Shown one piece after another: positions 6,136-13,963 of a stretch of 31,966 nucleotides of DNA. Below the pieces are notes generated by a model that searched no databases, was not told the origin of the DNA, and worked only from the letters and a program-made list of their open reading frames with translations. The first letter of the stretch is position 1. Each line of letters opens with the position of its first letter. Position numbers and translations under genes: made by a program. The stretch is taken from positions 1 through 31,966 of IMG/VR virus record IMGVR_UViG_3300036791_000363; one strand, 5' to 3'. This DNA is from a virus.

Positions 6136-6786
6136 GTGGTGCGCCATGTTGAGCAGCTCGGCGCCTTCGTGCTCGTGTTCGACGGCGAGCTCATCGTGCG
6201 CGGCGTTAGCGAAGAGCTCGCTGCGCAGCTCGGCGTCGAGGCCGGCGCGCTCATCGGGCGGCCGCTGCTCTCGCTCGTCGACGGGAACCCGACGCGCACG
6301 GCTCGCCTTATGCGGCAGCTCGAGCGGACGGGCAGCGTGAGCTCGGTTGCCGCGCTTGTGACGAGCGACGGCGAGCGGGTCGGGTTCGCATATACGACGC
6401 GCGCGGTCGGCGACCTCTTCGTGTCGGCCGGCGAGCTCGTCCCGTGGACGCTCGCGACGGCGCACGAGCTCGCGCACGTCGAGCTCGAGCTCGCCGGCGA
6501 CGCTTGGCTCACGAAGGCCGAGGCGTGCGCGTATACGAAGCGGCACCGGAGCACGCTCGAGCGTGCGACGGGGAACGGGGAGCTCGAGGCGGGAGGTTCG
6601 CCGGGTAAACGCATGTACCGCCGGAGCGCGCTCGACGCTTGGCTCGCCTTTGGCTTGATCGTGCTGATCTTGTTCGCGCTCATACTCGCGGCCGAGCTGC
6701 TCGGCCTGGTCGTGCCGGGCTCAGGCGCGCCGAAGGCCGCGCATCACCTTGTCGAGCTGCTCGCGCGCTTCTGGCAGCGCGGTTAG
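6136..6786 (+). CDS. PAS - winged-helix - transmembrane regulator (candidate immunity repressor/sensor)
   Basis: This is the only plus-strand gene. Residues 8-100 read as a PAS sensor domain (FVLVFDGELIVRGVSEELAA, then GALIGRPLLSLVDG and VGDLFVSAGELV). A helical linker at 101-122 carries HELAH (110-114). An excisionase-like winged helix follows at 124-170 (WLTKAEACAYTKRHRSTLER). Then comes a hydrophobic span at 171-193 (FGLIVLILFALILAAELL) and a short amphipathic tail. TKRHRSTL is shared exactly with the phage Xis. I chose GTG 6136 because G/C-rich third positions start there; GTG 6139 is also possible. A purine-rich GGGGGGAAGG lies 14 bases upstream, farther than ideal. Its isolated divergent position suggests the lysogeny repressor, tethered to the membrane and tuned by a signal. 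That role is inference. Confidence 0.75.
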   Translation: MVRHVEQLGAFVLVFDGELIVRGVSEELAAQLGVEAGALIGRPLLSLVDGNPTRTARLMRQLERTGSVSSVAALVTSDGERVGFAYTTRAVGDLFVSAGELVPWTLATAHELAHVELELAGDAWLTKAEACAYTKRHRSTLERATGNGELEAGGSPGKRMYRRSALDAWLAFGLIVLILFALILAAELLGLVVPGSGAPKAAHHLVELLARFWQRG

Positions 6787-7076
6787 CGCGGCGGCAGCTC
6801 GGCGGTGTCGTCGAGCTCGTCGCGGCGCGAGGCCTTCGGTCTCGGCGATCCGTGACCGTTGCCGGCGCGGAACCCGAGGTAGGCGCCGAGGATCCCGAAG
6901 ATGCCGCCGAACGCGGCGATCAGCACTTGCGTTTCGTTCTCGGTGAGCGTCGCGGCGGTCGAGCCGTGCTTGATTGCCCCCCAGACGACGCCGGCGATGA
7001 GGATGATCATCGAGACGGCGACGCCGGCGGCGAGGATGATCGCGACCCAATCGCCGGCGGCGAACTTCGTCTTCAC
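6783..7076 (-). CDS. holin-like membrane protein
   Basis: The 97-residue product has two membrane helices: WVAIILAAGVAVSMIILIAG (about 10-29, extending further) and VLIAAFGGIFGILGAYLGF (about 51-69). A polar, charged tail follows (RPKASRRDELDDTAELPPR). The start GTG 7076-7074 overlaps the endolysin stop in a GTGA. Placement directly after a CHAP endolysin and two-helix topology fit a holin, which would permeabilise the membrane and release the endolysin at a set time. The gene ends 4 bases inside the convergent PAS regulator gene. Another role for a two-pass protein here cannot be excluded. Confidence 0.85.
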   Translation of the reverse strand: MKTKFAAGDWVAIILAAGVAVSMIILIAGVVWGAIKHGSTAATLTENETQVLIAAFGGIFGILGAYLGFRAGNGHGSPRPKASRRDELDDTAELPPR

Positions 7077-8008
7077 TCGGCGACGCGGACGAACACGGTC
7101 GCCTGATCTTGAACGCGGCGGGTGCAGCGGAGCACTTGCCCGCCGTTCGAGTAGTTGCTCGCCGAGGTGTTCCCCTCGATCGCGGTGAACGTCGAGCTCG
7201 AGCCCGCCTGCCACGCCTCGAATAGCCCGACGTGGTCGTATTCGGCGCCGGTGCCCTGCCAGTCGTAGCAGACGAGGTCGCCGGGGATCGGGTCGTCGGT
7301 CGTCTGCAGCCCGTAACGGCCTGCTCGAGCGTCGGCGACGATGTAGGGGACGTAGGCGTAGCGTGCCGAGCTCGGGTCGAACGTCGGGCTATCGTCGGGC
7401 GCGGCGGTCTCGTAGGCCCAGGTGCAGAAGATCGCGCACCACGGGACGCCGTTCGAGCCGTACCACGCGCCGTATGGCTGCAGGTTCGAGCCGGCCGGGT
7501 TCTCGGTCCTGCCGAGCTCGCCGGTCGCGTGCTCGAGCGCGAGCTCGCGCAGCGTGGAGCTCGCCGCCGGCGGCGGCTCGTGCCCGCCGAAGAGCTCGAA
7601 GGCCTCGTCGACGAGCGCGGCGGCGTAGTCGTCCATCGCGGGTTCGCCGGCGTGCGGCAGCCCGTCGGGCACCCGTATCGACCGTAGGGTGTTGAAGGTT
7701 TTCTCGCCGACCCATCCGGTCGCGTCGAGGTGTTGCTGCCGCTGCACGCCGGCGATCCCGGTGTCGGCCACGTTGCCGCCCTTCCCGTGTGAGAACCCGT
7801 TCGAGAAGGCGTCGTCGAACCGCTGCCACGGCCACCGGCCCGCCCTCGAGACCGTGCGCTTGTAGGCGAGCACGTCGGGCCCGTCGACGCTCGGTGTCTT
7901 GCCGTGCCTCGAGGCGTCGGGCGGGTACAGCGGGCGCGGGAACCCGGCGACCTTGACCATCGGGCCGCCGGGGTACCCATGCTGCCACCACTCACTCGTC
8001 GTCGTCAC
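7073..8008 (-). CDS. CHAP-domain endolysin with peptidoglycan-binding domain
   Basis: This 311-residue lysin should cut peptide bonds in peptidoglycan. Residues about 44-112 resemble a peptidoglycan-binding repeat (GIAGVQRQQHLDATGWVGEK). A linker follows, then a CHAP domain at about 155-311 with nucleophile C191 in GVPWCAIF, H259 in DHVGLFEAW and an acidic or amide partner in AIEGN (278-280). There is no signal peptide, so export depends on the holin at 6783-7076, coupled by a GTGA overlap. The start GTG 8008-8006 lies 17 bases inside the preceding acidic gene; M17 is an alternative start. It is distinct from the lysozyme-like protein at 1807-2313. Confidence 0.92.
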   Translation of the reverse strand: MTTTSEWWQHGYPGGPMVKVAGFPRPLYPPDASRHGKTPSVDGPDVLAYKRTVSRAGRWPWQRFDDAFSNGFSHGKGGNVADTGIAGVQRQQHLDATGWVGEKTFNTLRSIRVPDGLPHAGEPAMDDYAAALVDEAFELFGGHEPPPAASSTLRELALEHATGELGRTENPAGSNLQPYGAWYGSNGVPWCAIFCTWAYETAAPDDSPTFDPSSARYAYVPYIVADARAGRYGLQTTDDPIPGDLVCYDWQGTGAEYDHVGLFEAWQAGSSSTFTAIEGNTSASNYSNGGQVLRCTRRVQDQATVFVRVAE

Positions 8009-8111
8009 CGTTCTCGCCGCCCTCGTCGCCGTCGCCGGCGTCGCCGGTCTCGGGCTCGGGCTCGGGCTCGCCGGGCTCGTCGCCGGCGGGCATGTCCTCT
8101 ACGTTGCTCAT
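7992..8111 (-). CDS. 39-residue acidic protein
   Basis: An excellent ribosome site (GAGGAGG) precedes ATG 8111-8109. The product begins MSNVEDMPAGDEPGEPEPEP, is rich in Glu, Asp, Gly and Pro, and ends NGDDDE. It has no hydrophobic core, so it is probably disordered. It lies between the tail tip gene and the endolysin, overlapping the endolysin start by 17 bases. Small acidic proteins in this place are seen in other phages but I know of no assigned role. Confidence 0.75.
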   Translation of the reverse strand: MSNVEDMPAGDEPGEPEPEPETGDAGDGDEGGENGDDDE

Positions 8112-8128
8112 CTGCGGGTCCTCCTCTC

Positions 8129-9550
8129 CTAGTGTGTCGGGAACGGGTTCGAGGTGAAGTAGGCGGTCGGTGACACGTCGAGCCGCAAGGTCACGTTGTC
8201 GTAGCTCTCGCCGGCGCTCGCGCCGGCCTTGAGGCGACCCTCGACGGTCTCATGGATGCCCTCGACGAAGAACGGCTCGGCGCTGAACATGCCGCCGCCC
8301 GGCGCCGTCATCGTAACGTCGACCTGGTCGCTGATATCGACGTTCGAGAGCAGATGCCACACGTCGGCGGCCCGGTGGTCGTCGGGCCGGATCGTGCGGA
8401 ACCCGAGCACGTTTACGCGCCGGATCGGCACCGAGTAGTTATCGACATAGAAGGTCGCGAACCGCTTCGTCTCGGTGAGCGCGTCGGCGCTATCGAGTAG
8501 CCCCTGCATCGTGAGCAGGTCCTGCCGCGACCACGTCTTGAGCCCGTAGTGCCCTTGCGAGGTCGTGTTCTGCACGATCTGCCCGGCGAGGTCGGTCGCC
8601 GAGAGCGGGATGCCGTCGCCGCTGCCGTCCTGCTTATAGATCGGGCTCGAGGCGGCGTAGTTGATGACCTGCGCGCGGCCGAGGTTGTAGGCGAACTCGC
8701 GTATCTGCGCCATCGGCCCGCCGGCGGCGATGACGGCGGCGCCGTCGCCGGCGTGCCAGTGTGTCCAGTCCCACGCGGAAGACCCCGCGCCGGCGGCGAT
8801 CGTCGCCGGGTCGAACTTCGCGAGCCGGCCGTGAAAGCAGAGCCGCCCGAACCGATCGGTGAACACGTTCGCGACGCCGGGGAACTCGGCGTCGGCGCAC
8901 TCTTGGATCGCGGTCATCGCCGACTCGCCCGGCGAGTAGACGGTCGGCCAGAGCAGCACGTTCCCGGAGAAGCAGACGTAGAAGGCGGGGTCGACGCCGA
9001 TGTTCCCCATGATTTGCGGGATGCGGCCGAGGTAGGTCGGCGAGACGCCGCTGCCGCGCCCGACGCTATTGACGCGAAAGACGACCTGCCCGACCGAGTC
9101 GGGCAGCCCGATCGTCGTCGGGTCGTCGCCGAACGTCGTCGGGAACATCTCGATATCGGCGAGCACCGAGAACACGTCGACGAGCGAGAGCTCGAGCTGA
9201 TTGACCTTCTGCGACGGGTCGAAGATGTAGTCGTAGTCGTCGATGAACCCGCGGAACCGGGTTTGCCACTCGTGCAGCACCGGGTTCCAGCGGGCGATGC
9301 CGGCCTGCAGTAGCGGCTCGATCTTCCCGTAATACGGGCCGGCGCTATTCGCCGGGTCGAGCGTGCCGTGAATGTCGTTTATCCGGACCGTCGCCGAGGC
9401 GGCGCTCGTGAGGTCGAGCTCGACCGAGCGGCCGCGGTCGATTTGGTAGCTCGCGACGAGCTCGGTCGTCGTGTCGATCCGGGTCCAGATCGGGCTCGCC
9501 GTCCAGGCGGGATCGTCGAACGCGATCCCGATCCCCTGCAGCGCGGTCAC
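8129..9550 (-). CDS. minor tail protein (tail tip/baseplate)
   Basis: The 473-residue product is a beta-rich structural protein following the tape measure gene with a GTGA overlap (GTG 9550-9548). It begins VTALQGIGIAFDDPAWTASP and contains SYQIDRGRSVELDLTSAASA, RFRGFIDDYDY and LSLVDVFSVLADIEMFP. These segments are typical of actinophage minor tail proteins resembling distal-tail or tail-hub proteins. There is no catalytic motif and no membrane segment. It probably closes the tail tube and connects to the fibres encoded at 25306-28114. I am sure of the tail role and less sure which tip component it is. Confidence 0.8.
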   Translation of the reverse strand: MTALQGIGIAFDDPAWTASPIWTRIDTTTELVASYQIDRGRSVELDLTSAASATVRINDIHGTLDPANSAGPYYGKIEPLLQAGIARWNPVLHEWQTRFRGFIDDYDYIFDPSQKVNQLELSLVDVFSVLADIEMFPTTFGDDPTTIGLPDSVGQVVFRVNSVGRGSGVSPTYLGRIPQIMGNIGVDPAFYVCFSGNVLLWPTVYSPGESAMTAIQECADAEFPGVANVFTDRFGRLCFHGRLAKFDPATIAAGAGSSAWDWTHWHAGDGAAVIAAGGPMAQIREFAYNLGRAQVINYAASSPIYKQDGSGDGIPLSATDLAGQIVQNTTSQGHYGLKTWSRQDLLTMQGLLDSADALTETKRFATFYVDNYSVPIRRVNVLGFRTIRPDDHRAADVWHLLSNVDISDQVDVTMTAPGGGMFSAEPFFVEGIHETVEGRLKAGASAGESYDNVTLRLDVSPTAYFTSNPFPTH

Positions 9551-11916
9551 GGTGCGACGCCGTGCGAGCCACGCCGCACGGTCGAGCGCTTCGCCTGCCG
9601 AGCGACCTCTTTCGTGAGCCGCTGCGGGTCGTTCGCGACGACGTTGAGGTCGCCTTGAATCGTGATCCCGCCGCTGAGCGGGCTCGAGACCGAGCCGGGC
9701 GGCGCCTTCCCCTGCGGCCCGAGCGTCGCGAGGAACTCGGCGACGCGGCGCTCGTTCGTCCGGTTCCACTCGAGCCCGAGCTGCATCACCGCGCGACCGA
9801 CCGAGACCGACTTGAACTTGATCGCCTTCGTCGTCTGCCCGGCCGCCGAGGCGAGCTGTTGATTCGCGTTCGTGATCGCGTCCCACGCTTGAATCTGCGC
9901 TTGCGTCGAGAGCCGGTGCGAGTCGAGCGCGCGCTGCGCTGCCTTCCGCATCGCCTTCAATGCCGTGATCGTCCCGGCGGTGTTCTTCGTCGCGTCGGCG
10001 CGCGCGAGCTCGAGCTGCAGCCGAACCGGGTCGGCGTATTGCTTCGTGAGCAGGTCGGCCGGCCGCAGCCCGAGCCGCTGCCCGCTCGCGCGGAATTGCT
10101 GCAGGTAGGCGACGCCGGCGGCGAGCGCGGCGCGGCGGCCGGCGACGTCGACGCCGAGCACGAGCCCCTTCTGCGATTGAAGGTAGGCCTGCGCGATGCC
10201 CTCGGCGTCGCGCTGCGCCTTCGTGAGCGCGGCCTTCGCGGCGTTCGCGGCCGCCTTCGCGGCGCTCGCGGCCTTCGACGCGATCCCGGCGATCGTGCTT
10301 TGCGTCGAGTGAATGTCGTCGTAGAACACGCCGGTCTCATCGACCCACTGTTTGTTATTGATGATGAGCTTTTTGTGTAGCTCGTTGAGGAACGCGATTT
10401 GGCGCTGATCGAACGCGACTTTCTGCCGCAGCGCCGAGACGTCGTTCGGGTCCCGGTGCAGCGCGTACGCGATTTGCTCCGCGGGTGTGAGCGGCATCGC
10501 GACGTTGCCGCCGCCTCGCACGTTCGTCGGGATCGTGACGCGGGTGATGCGGCCGCCGGGCCCGGCCTGGTAGAGCCCCATATCGGGCCCGCCGGGGATG
10601 TTGTAGTGCACGGTCGGCACGCGGCCGCTCGTGTCGGGCCGGGTGTCGTACGGGTCCCTCGAGCCGACGATCGCGCCTTTCGGCATCCCGCCGACGGCGC
10701 TCACGGCCTTGTAGCCCTCATACGCGGCGACCGCGGCCGCAGCTCCGGTCGGGCCGCCGACCATTTCGCCGACGAGCGCGGCCGCGGCGGCGCCCTGCAG
10801 GTTCCGGCTCACGCCGCCGCCGCCGAAGAACTGCGCCGTGATCGCGATCGGGACCGCGATCGTCCCGATCCCCTTGAGCCGGCCGAGCACGCCGGCGAGC
10901 CGCCCGACCTGCCCGGTCGAGGTCTCGGCGTTCGTCCCGATCTTCGCGATCGAGCTCGAGAGAACCCCCCACTCGATCAGCTTCGTGCGCGCCTTGAGCA
11001 CGACGAAGATCGCGGCGAGCGTCTTGAGCGCGTTCTTCGTGCCGCCGACGGTGCCGGCGAACACATGGAACGCGCCGGTGACGACGCCGAGCGCGGTCTT
11101 GAGCGCGCCGAAGAGGCCGGTCGCGGTCTTGATGATCGCATTGACGTCTTTCTGCAGCCGGCCGGTGCGGTTCATCTTGTCGAGCCAGTCGCCGAGCTTC
11201 GTTAGCCCCCGGTTGAGCACGGGCAGTAGCGCGGTGCCGATGATTACTTCGGTGTTGTGCAGCGTCGCGGCGAACCGTTCCGCGACCGTGGTGTTCGCCT
11301 TCGCCTGCCCTTGAAGTTTCTGCCCGGCGAGCCGGATCAGGTCCATCCCGTGCGCGTATTTCGGCAGGCCGGGCACCGCGCGCCGCAGCGCGGTCTCTTG
11401 GTGCCCGAACACTTTCGCGAGCACGTTCGCGGCGTCGCTGAGCTTGATGTTCTTCGCGCGTGCGAGGTTCGCGGCGATCCCCTGCAGCCCGATCGAGCGG
11501 GTGATGCTGCCGGTGCCGCGCTCAAGCACGGTGAGCGCCTTCTCCGAGTCCTCGCTCGTGAACCCGAACTTCGCGAGCGACGTCGAGGCCTTATCGATCG
11601 CCTCGCGCGAGGTCGCGAATGACTGGCCCGAGGCTTTCATCTGCGCGGCGAGCGATCGCTGCGCGACGCCGGCGTCGCGGGCGGCGTCGACGCTCGACTT
11701 GATGAACTCGGTGACGCTCGCCGCGGCGATGTAGCCGCCGCCGGCGAACGCGAGCGAGCGGCCGAGCCCCTTGAACACGCCGGTCGCCGACACGCTGCCG
11801 CGGACGGTCGCGCTGAGCTCGTGCGAGAACTTCTGCGACGCGACCGAGGCGCCCTTGAAGGTGCGCTCGAGCGAGCTCGCGTCGCCGATGATTTCGACGA
11901 TCAGCTTCCGAGCCAC
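9547..11916 (-). CDS. tape measure protein
   Basis: This is the longest gene (789 aa), placed directly after the tail assembly chaperones, as in nearly all siphoviruses. The sequence is Ala-rich and helical with a central hydrophobic, Gly-rich part (ITAQFFGGGG and neighbours at about 350-400). A basic C-terminal region ends KEVARQAKRSTVRRGSHGVA. The protein sets tail length and passes into the host envelope during DNA entry. At the usual 0.15 nm per residue the tail would be about 118 nm. The start GTG 11916-11914 touches the chaperone stop. No lysozyme or peptidase motif is visible. Confidence 0.93.
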   Translation of the reverse strand: MARKLIVEIIGDASSLERTFKGASVASQKFSHELSATVRGSVSATGVFKGLGRSLAFAGGGYIAAASVTEFIKSSVDAARDAGVAQRSLAAQMKASGQSFATSREAIDKASTSLAKFGFTSEDSEKALTVLERGTGSITRSIGLQGIAANLARAKNIKLSDAANVLAKVFGHQETALRRAVPGLPKYAHGMDLIRLAGQKLQGQAKANTTVAERFAATLHNTEVIIGTALLPVLNRGLTKLGDWLDKMNRTGRLQKDVNAIIKTATGLFGALKTALGVVTGAFHVFAGTVGGTKNALKTLAAIFVVLKARTKLIEWGVLSSSIAKIGTNAETSTGQVGRLAGVLGRLKGIGTIAVPIAITAQFFGGGGVSRNLQGAAAAALVGEMVGGPTGAAAAVAAYEGYKAVSAVGGMPKGAIVGSRDPYDTRPDTSGRVPTVHYNIPGGPDMGLYQAGPGGRITRVTIPTNVRGGGNVAMPLTPAEQIAYALHRDPNDVSALRQKVAFDQRQIAFLNELHKKLIINNKQWVDETGVFYDDIHSTQSTIAGIASKAASAAKAAANAAKAALTKAQRDAEGIAQAYLQSQKGLVLGVDVAGRRAALAAGVAYLQQFRASGQRLGLRPADLLTKQYADPVRLQLELARADATKNTAGTITALKAMRKAAQRALDSHRLSTQAQIQAWDAITNANQQLASAAGQTTKAIKFKSVSVGRAVMQLGLEWNRTNERRVAEFLATLGPQGKAPPGSVSSPLSGGITIQGDLNVVANDPQRLTKEVARQAKRSTVRRGSHGVAP

Positions 11917-12491
11917 CTAGCCGCCCTTCGGCTTGACGCCGTCCCACATCGCGACGATTTCGTTGAACTCGATGTTCTCGCGGACAATGTCGGACCGCTG
12001 CAAATGGAAGTAGTGCGCCATCCACGGCGCCCACATCAAGGCAGGGTCGCGGCAGAAGTCTCGGAGACCGAGGGTTCCGCCGGGATCGCAGATTGTCTCG
12101 ATTCGCCGTCCGGTGAGCTCGAGAGCTCGTCGACTGCCTGCTCGGGACCGGACGGCGTCGGAGGGGGGAGGGGGTTGACCGGCTCTTCTTCGTCGCCGCC
12201 GATCAGGGTGAGCTCGTTGACGTCGAGGTCGTAGACGGTGCGGACGATCCTCTCGACCGACCATTCCGGGTGTCGGGCCCGCATCGACGTCGCGACGAGC
12301 GCGAGCATCACCGAAGGCCGCTCGCGCGCGACCGGGTCGTCGAGCAGCTCGAAGAACTCGGTCACCGCGACGTTCGCGATCCGGTCGATCAGGATGAGGT
12401 CTTTACCGCCGGTCGAGGCGAACCATCGGTAGAAGGTGCCGTCGTGCTCGAACCCGGCCTCGACGGGTGCGGTGTTGCCGTTCTCGCTCAT
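11917..12491 (-). CDS. tail assembly chaperone, -1 frameshift product (GT form)
   Basis: Ribosomes that slip back one base at CCCCCCT (12168-12162) leave the 151-codon frame after codon 110 and read 81 more residues. The extension begins SDAVRSRAG, passes through RRIETICDPGGTLGLRDF and LMWAPWMAHYFHLQ, and ends at TAG 11919-11917. The fused product is about 191 aa. Paired G and GT chaperones with a conserved frameshift precede the tape measure gene in most long-tailed phages and guide tail-tube assembly around it. The extension has no start of its own, which supports recoding. The exact slip site is inferred from the run of C and the reading frames. Confidence 0.85.
12036..12491 (-). CDS. tail assembly chaperone, unshifted product (G form)
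   Basis: The 151-residue product starts at ATG 12491-12489 with a GGGGGAACGT ribosome site and an ATGA overlap with the preceding gene. It begins MSENGNTAPVEAGFEHDGTF and contains a helical body (VTEFFELLDDPVARERPSVM). A Pro-rich, low-complexity end (EEEPVNPLPPPTPSGPEQAV) spans the slippery run. Most ribosomes should end here at TGA 12038-12036. It is expected to bind the tape measure protein. Confidence 0.9.
   Translation of the reverse strand: MSENGNTAPVEAGFEHDGTFYRWFASTGGKDLILIDRIANVAVTEFFELLDDPVARERPSVMLALVATSMRARHPEWSVERIVRTVYDLDVNELTLIGGDEEEPVNPLPPPTPSGPEQAVDELSSSPDGESRQSAIPAEPSVSETSAATLP
12162..12168 (-). promoter_or_regulatory. -1 frameshift slippery site CCCCCCT
   Basis: In the upstream frame the bases read C-CCC-CCT, the X-XXY-YYZ form needed for simultaneous tRNA slippage. 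After a -1 shift both codons pair as CCC. A second run of C lies just upstream (12174-12170), so slippage could in principle occur there too. Confidence 0.75.
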
Positions 12492-12895
12492 ACGTTCCCC
12501 CCATGATTGAAGCCGTCTGCGACCTCGTCGAGCATGAGCTCGACGGCCTGCTCGAGCTCCGGCTCGTGATGCTCGAGCGCCGGTTCCATCGCCCGGTCCA
12601 TCAAGAGTGTCGCGAGGTTCGGCCGGCGCCGCGGGTCCGGGCCGCGGGTCTTGACGCCGCGCTGCCGCGGCGCGACGTAGACGAGGGTGCGGGTGATGCC
12701 GACCCGCATCTTTCCCCACTTCGGCCCGAGCCGCTTGATCGATGAGGTCGCGAGGGTCTCGGCCTCGCTGCGGACGGGCTCGGCGACGTCGCGTAGCGCG
12801 TGCCGCAGCCCGAGCCGGCTCTCACGGTCGGCGTGCGCGAACGCGGCCTGCAGCTCGCGCAGCCCGCGGACCTTGATTGCGGGCTCGACGGGCAC
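12488..12895 (-). CDS. HK97 gp10-like head-tail joining protein
   Basis: The 135-residue product begins MPVEPAIKVRGLRELQAAFA and continues with LGLRHALRDVAEPVRSEAET and KRLGPKWGKMRVGITRTLVY. This is the pattern of the HK97 gp10-like family: an N-terminal helix pair, then a basic strand region. Members act at the head-tail interface or in tail completion. It lies between the major tail protein and the chaperones, a position also seen in other phages. The start is GTG 12895-12893. The C-terminus ends ELMLDEVADGFNHGGNV. Confidence 0.7.
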   Translation of the reverse strand: MPVEPAIKVRGLRELQAAFAHADRESRLGLRHALRDVAEPVRSEAETLATSSIKRLGPKWGKMRVGITRTLVYVAPRQRGVKTRGPDPRRRPNLATLLMDRAMEPALEHHEPELEQAVELMLDEVADGFNHGGNV

Positions 12896-12896
12896 C

Positions 12897-13328
12897 TTAC
12901 GGCGTCACCGTGCCCCAGGTGAACCGCGACCCGCTCGCAGGCTTGAAAGTCGCGATGTTCTCGGCCCGCTGCTGCAGCGCACCCGAGAGCCCGTTGTAGT
13001 CGTAGAGGCAGGCCGAGCCGGCGAAGATCGGATTCGTCGGGCTCGTCCCGCCGGCGCTCACCGGCTGCAGGTAGATCGGGAACGCGGAACCGCTCACATA
13101 CAAGGGGTTGAGCGTCGCGTGCACCGAGCCGGTCGCGAAGTCGTTCTCGAACGAGATGGTGATCGTCTGGTCCTCTTGGCCCGGCAGGAACTCGCGAGCG
13201 CCGACCGGCGAGAACCCCGAGACGTCGACCTGATCCTTGACGCTCGGTGTGTCGACGTTGAAGGCGTGTCCCGAGAGGTCGACGCCATTGACGACGACCT
13301 TGACGTCGCCGAGTAGGAACTTTCCCAT
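12897..13328 (-). CDS. major tail protein (tail tube)
   Basis: The 143-residue beta-rich product begins MGKFLLGDVKVVVNGVDLSG and has features of tail-tube subunits (FNVDTPSVKDQVDVSGFSPV, then GQEDQTITISFENDF). Polymerised rings of it form the tail tube. Two ATGs are in register (13331 and 13328); the GAAGGGAG ribosome site suits 13328 better, giving an overlap of one base with the glycosyltransferase stop. Ser and Thr are frequent near the C-terminus (SAGGTSPTNPIFAGSA), which is relevant because two glycosyltransferase genes lie directly upstream. Confidence 0.85.
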   Translation of the reverse strand: MGKFLLGDVKVVVNGVDLSGHAFNVDTPSVKDQVDVSGFSPVGAREFLPGQEDQTITISFENDFATGSVHATLNPLYVSGSAFPIYLQPVSAGGTSPTNPIFAGSACLYDYNGLSGALQQRAENIATFKPASGSRFTWGTVTP

Positions 13329-13963
13329 CATGCTCCCTTCGTGGTCGTGAGCAGCTCGCGCGCGCGCTGCTCGTACAGTCGACGGTTTGTGCGGGTCGCG
13401 GCGGTCGTAGCGGCGGGCGCCGCCGACGAGGTCGCGCCGAGTTTGTGAACGAGCCCGACCCGGACCTCGCGTAGCCGCATCCCGGCGGCGCGCGCCTCGA
13501 GGCATAGGACGTTGTCGGAGTAGTAGGCCGGCTCGGCGAGCTGCTCGTCGAAGCCGCCGAGCTCGACGAGCTCGTCGCGCATCCCGGCGATGCACCACCC
13601 GTCGAGGTAGGGGATCACGTTGCCGTCGACCGCGGTGTGCGGGTCGATCCGCAGCCGGGCGCCGGCGAGCACGCCGGGCTCGACCTGGAAGGTGAGCTCG
13701 TCGAGCCACCCGAGCTCGGTCGCCTCGACGTCGTTGTTGAGGAACACGACGACGTCGGAGCTCGCGTGCTCGAGCCCGACGTTCGAGCCGTGCGCGAACC
13801 CGGTGTTCTCGTCGAGGCGGATCGTGGCGAACTCGAGCGGCGGCCGGCTGCCGTTGTCGACGACGATCGCCTCGTCGGGCGCCGGGCCGAGCTCGAGCGC
13901 GCGCCAGTAGTCGTCGGTGAGCTCGAGGTGCTCGAGCCACGGCGTGACGACCGCGACGGTCAC
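13328..13963 (-). CDS. GT2-family glycosyltransferase
   Basis: The 211-residue product reads as a compact GT-A glycosyltransferase. It has an N-terminal strand VTVAVVTPWLEH, IVVDNGS at 33-39, NTGFAHGSNVG at 53-63, and the metal-binding LNND motif at 75-78. Family members move a sugar from a nucleotide-sugar donor to protein, lipid or glycan. It is coupled to a GT4 enzyme before it (GTGA at 13963) and to the major tail protein after it. The position suggests glycosylation of tail or capsid subunits, known in some actinophages. Cell-surface modification of the lysogen is the main alternative. Confidence 0.88.
   Translation of the reverse strand: MTVAVVTPWLEHLELTDDYWRALELGPAPDEAIVVDNGSRPPLEFATIRLDENTGFAHGSNVGLEHASSDVVVFLNNDVEATELGWLDELTFQVEPGVLAGARLRIDPHTAVDGNVIPYLDGWCIAGMRDELVELGGFDEQLAEPAYYSDNVLCLEARAAGMRLREVRVGLVHKLGATSSAAPAATTAATRTNRRLYEQRARELLTTTKGA

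Noticed and set aside
6463-6477. HELAH (residues 110-114 of the PAS regulator) as an ImmA-like zinc protease motif
   Set aside because: The surrounding residues do not resemble the ImmA/IrrE domain, and the motif lies in a short linker between two recognisable domains. It is probably chance, though worth a glance.
6526-6786. A separate excisionase-like gene starting inside the PAS gene
   Set aside because: The frame is continuous from the PAS part, third-position bias is unbroken, and no ribosome site precedes an internal start.
6721-6786. A minus-strand gene after the holin
   Set aside because: A short open frame ending at 6721 has no start codon after the holin stop, and the plus-strand PAS gene covers the region convincingly.
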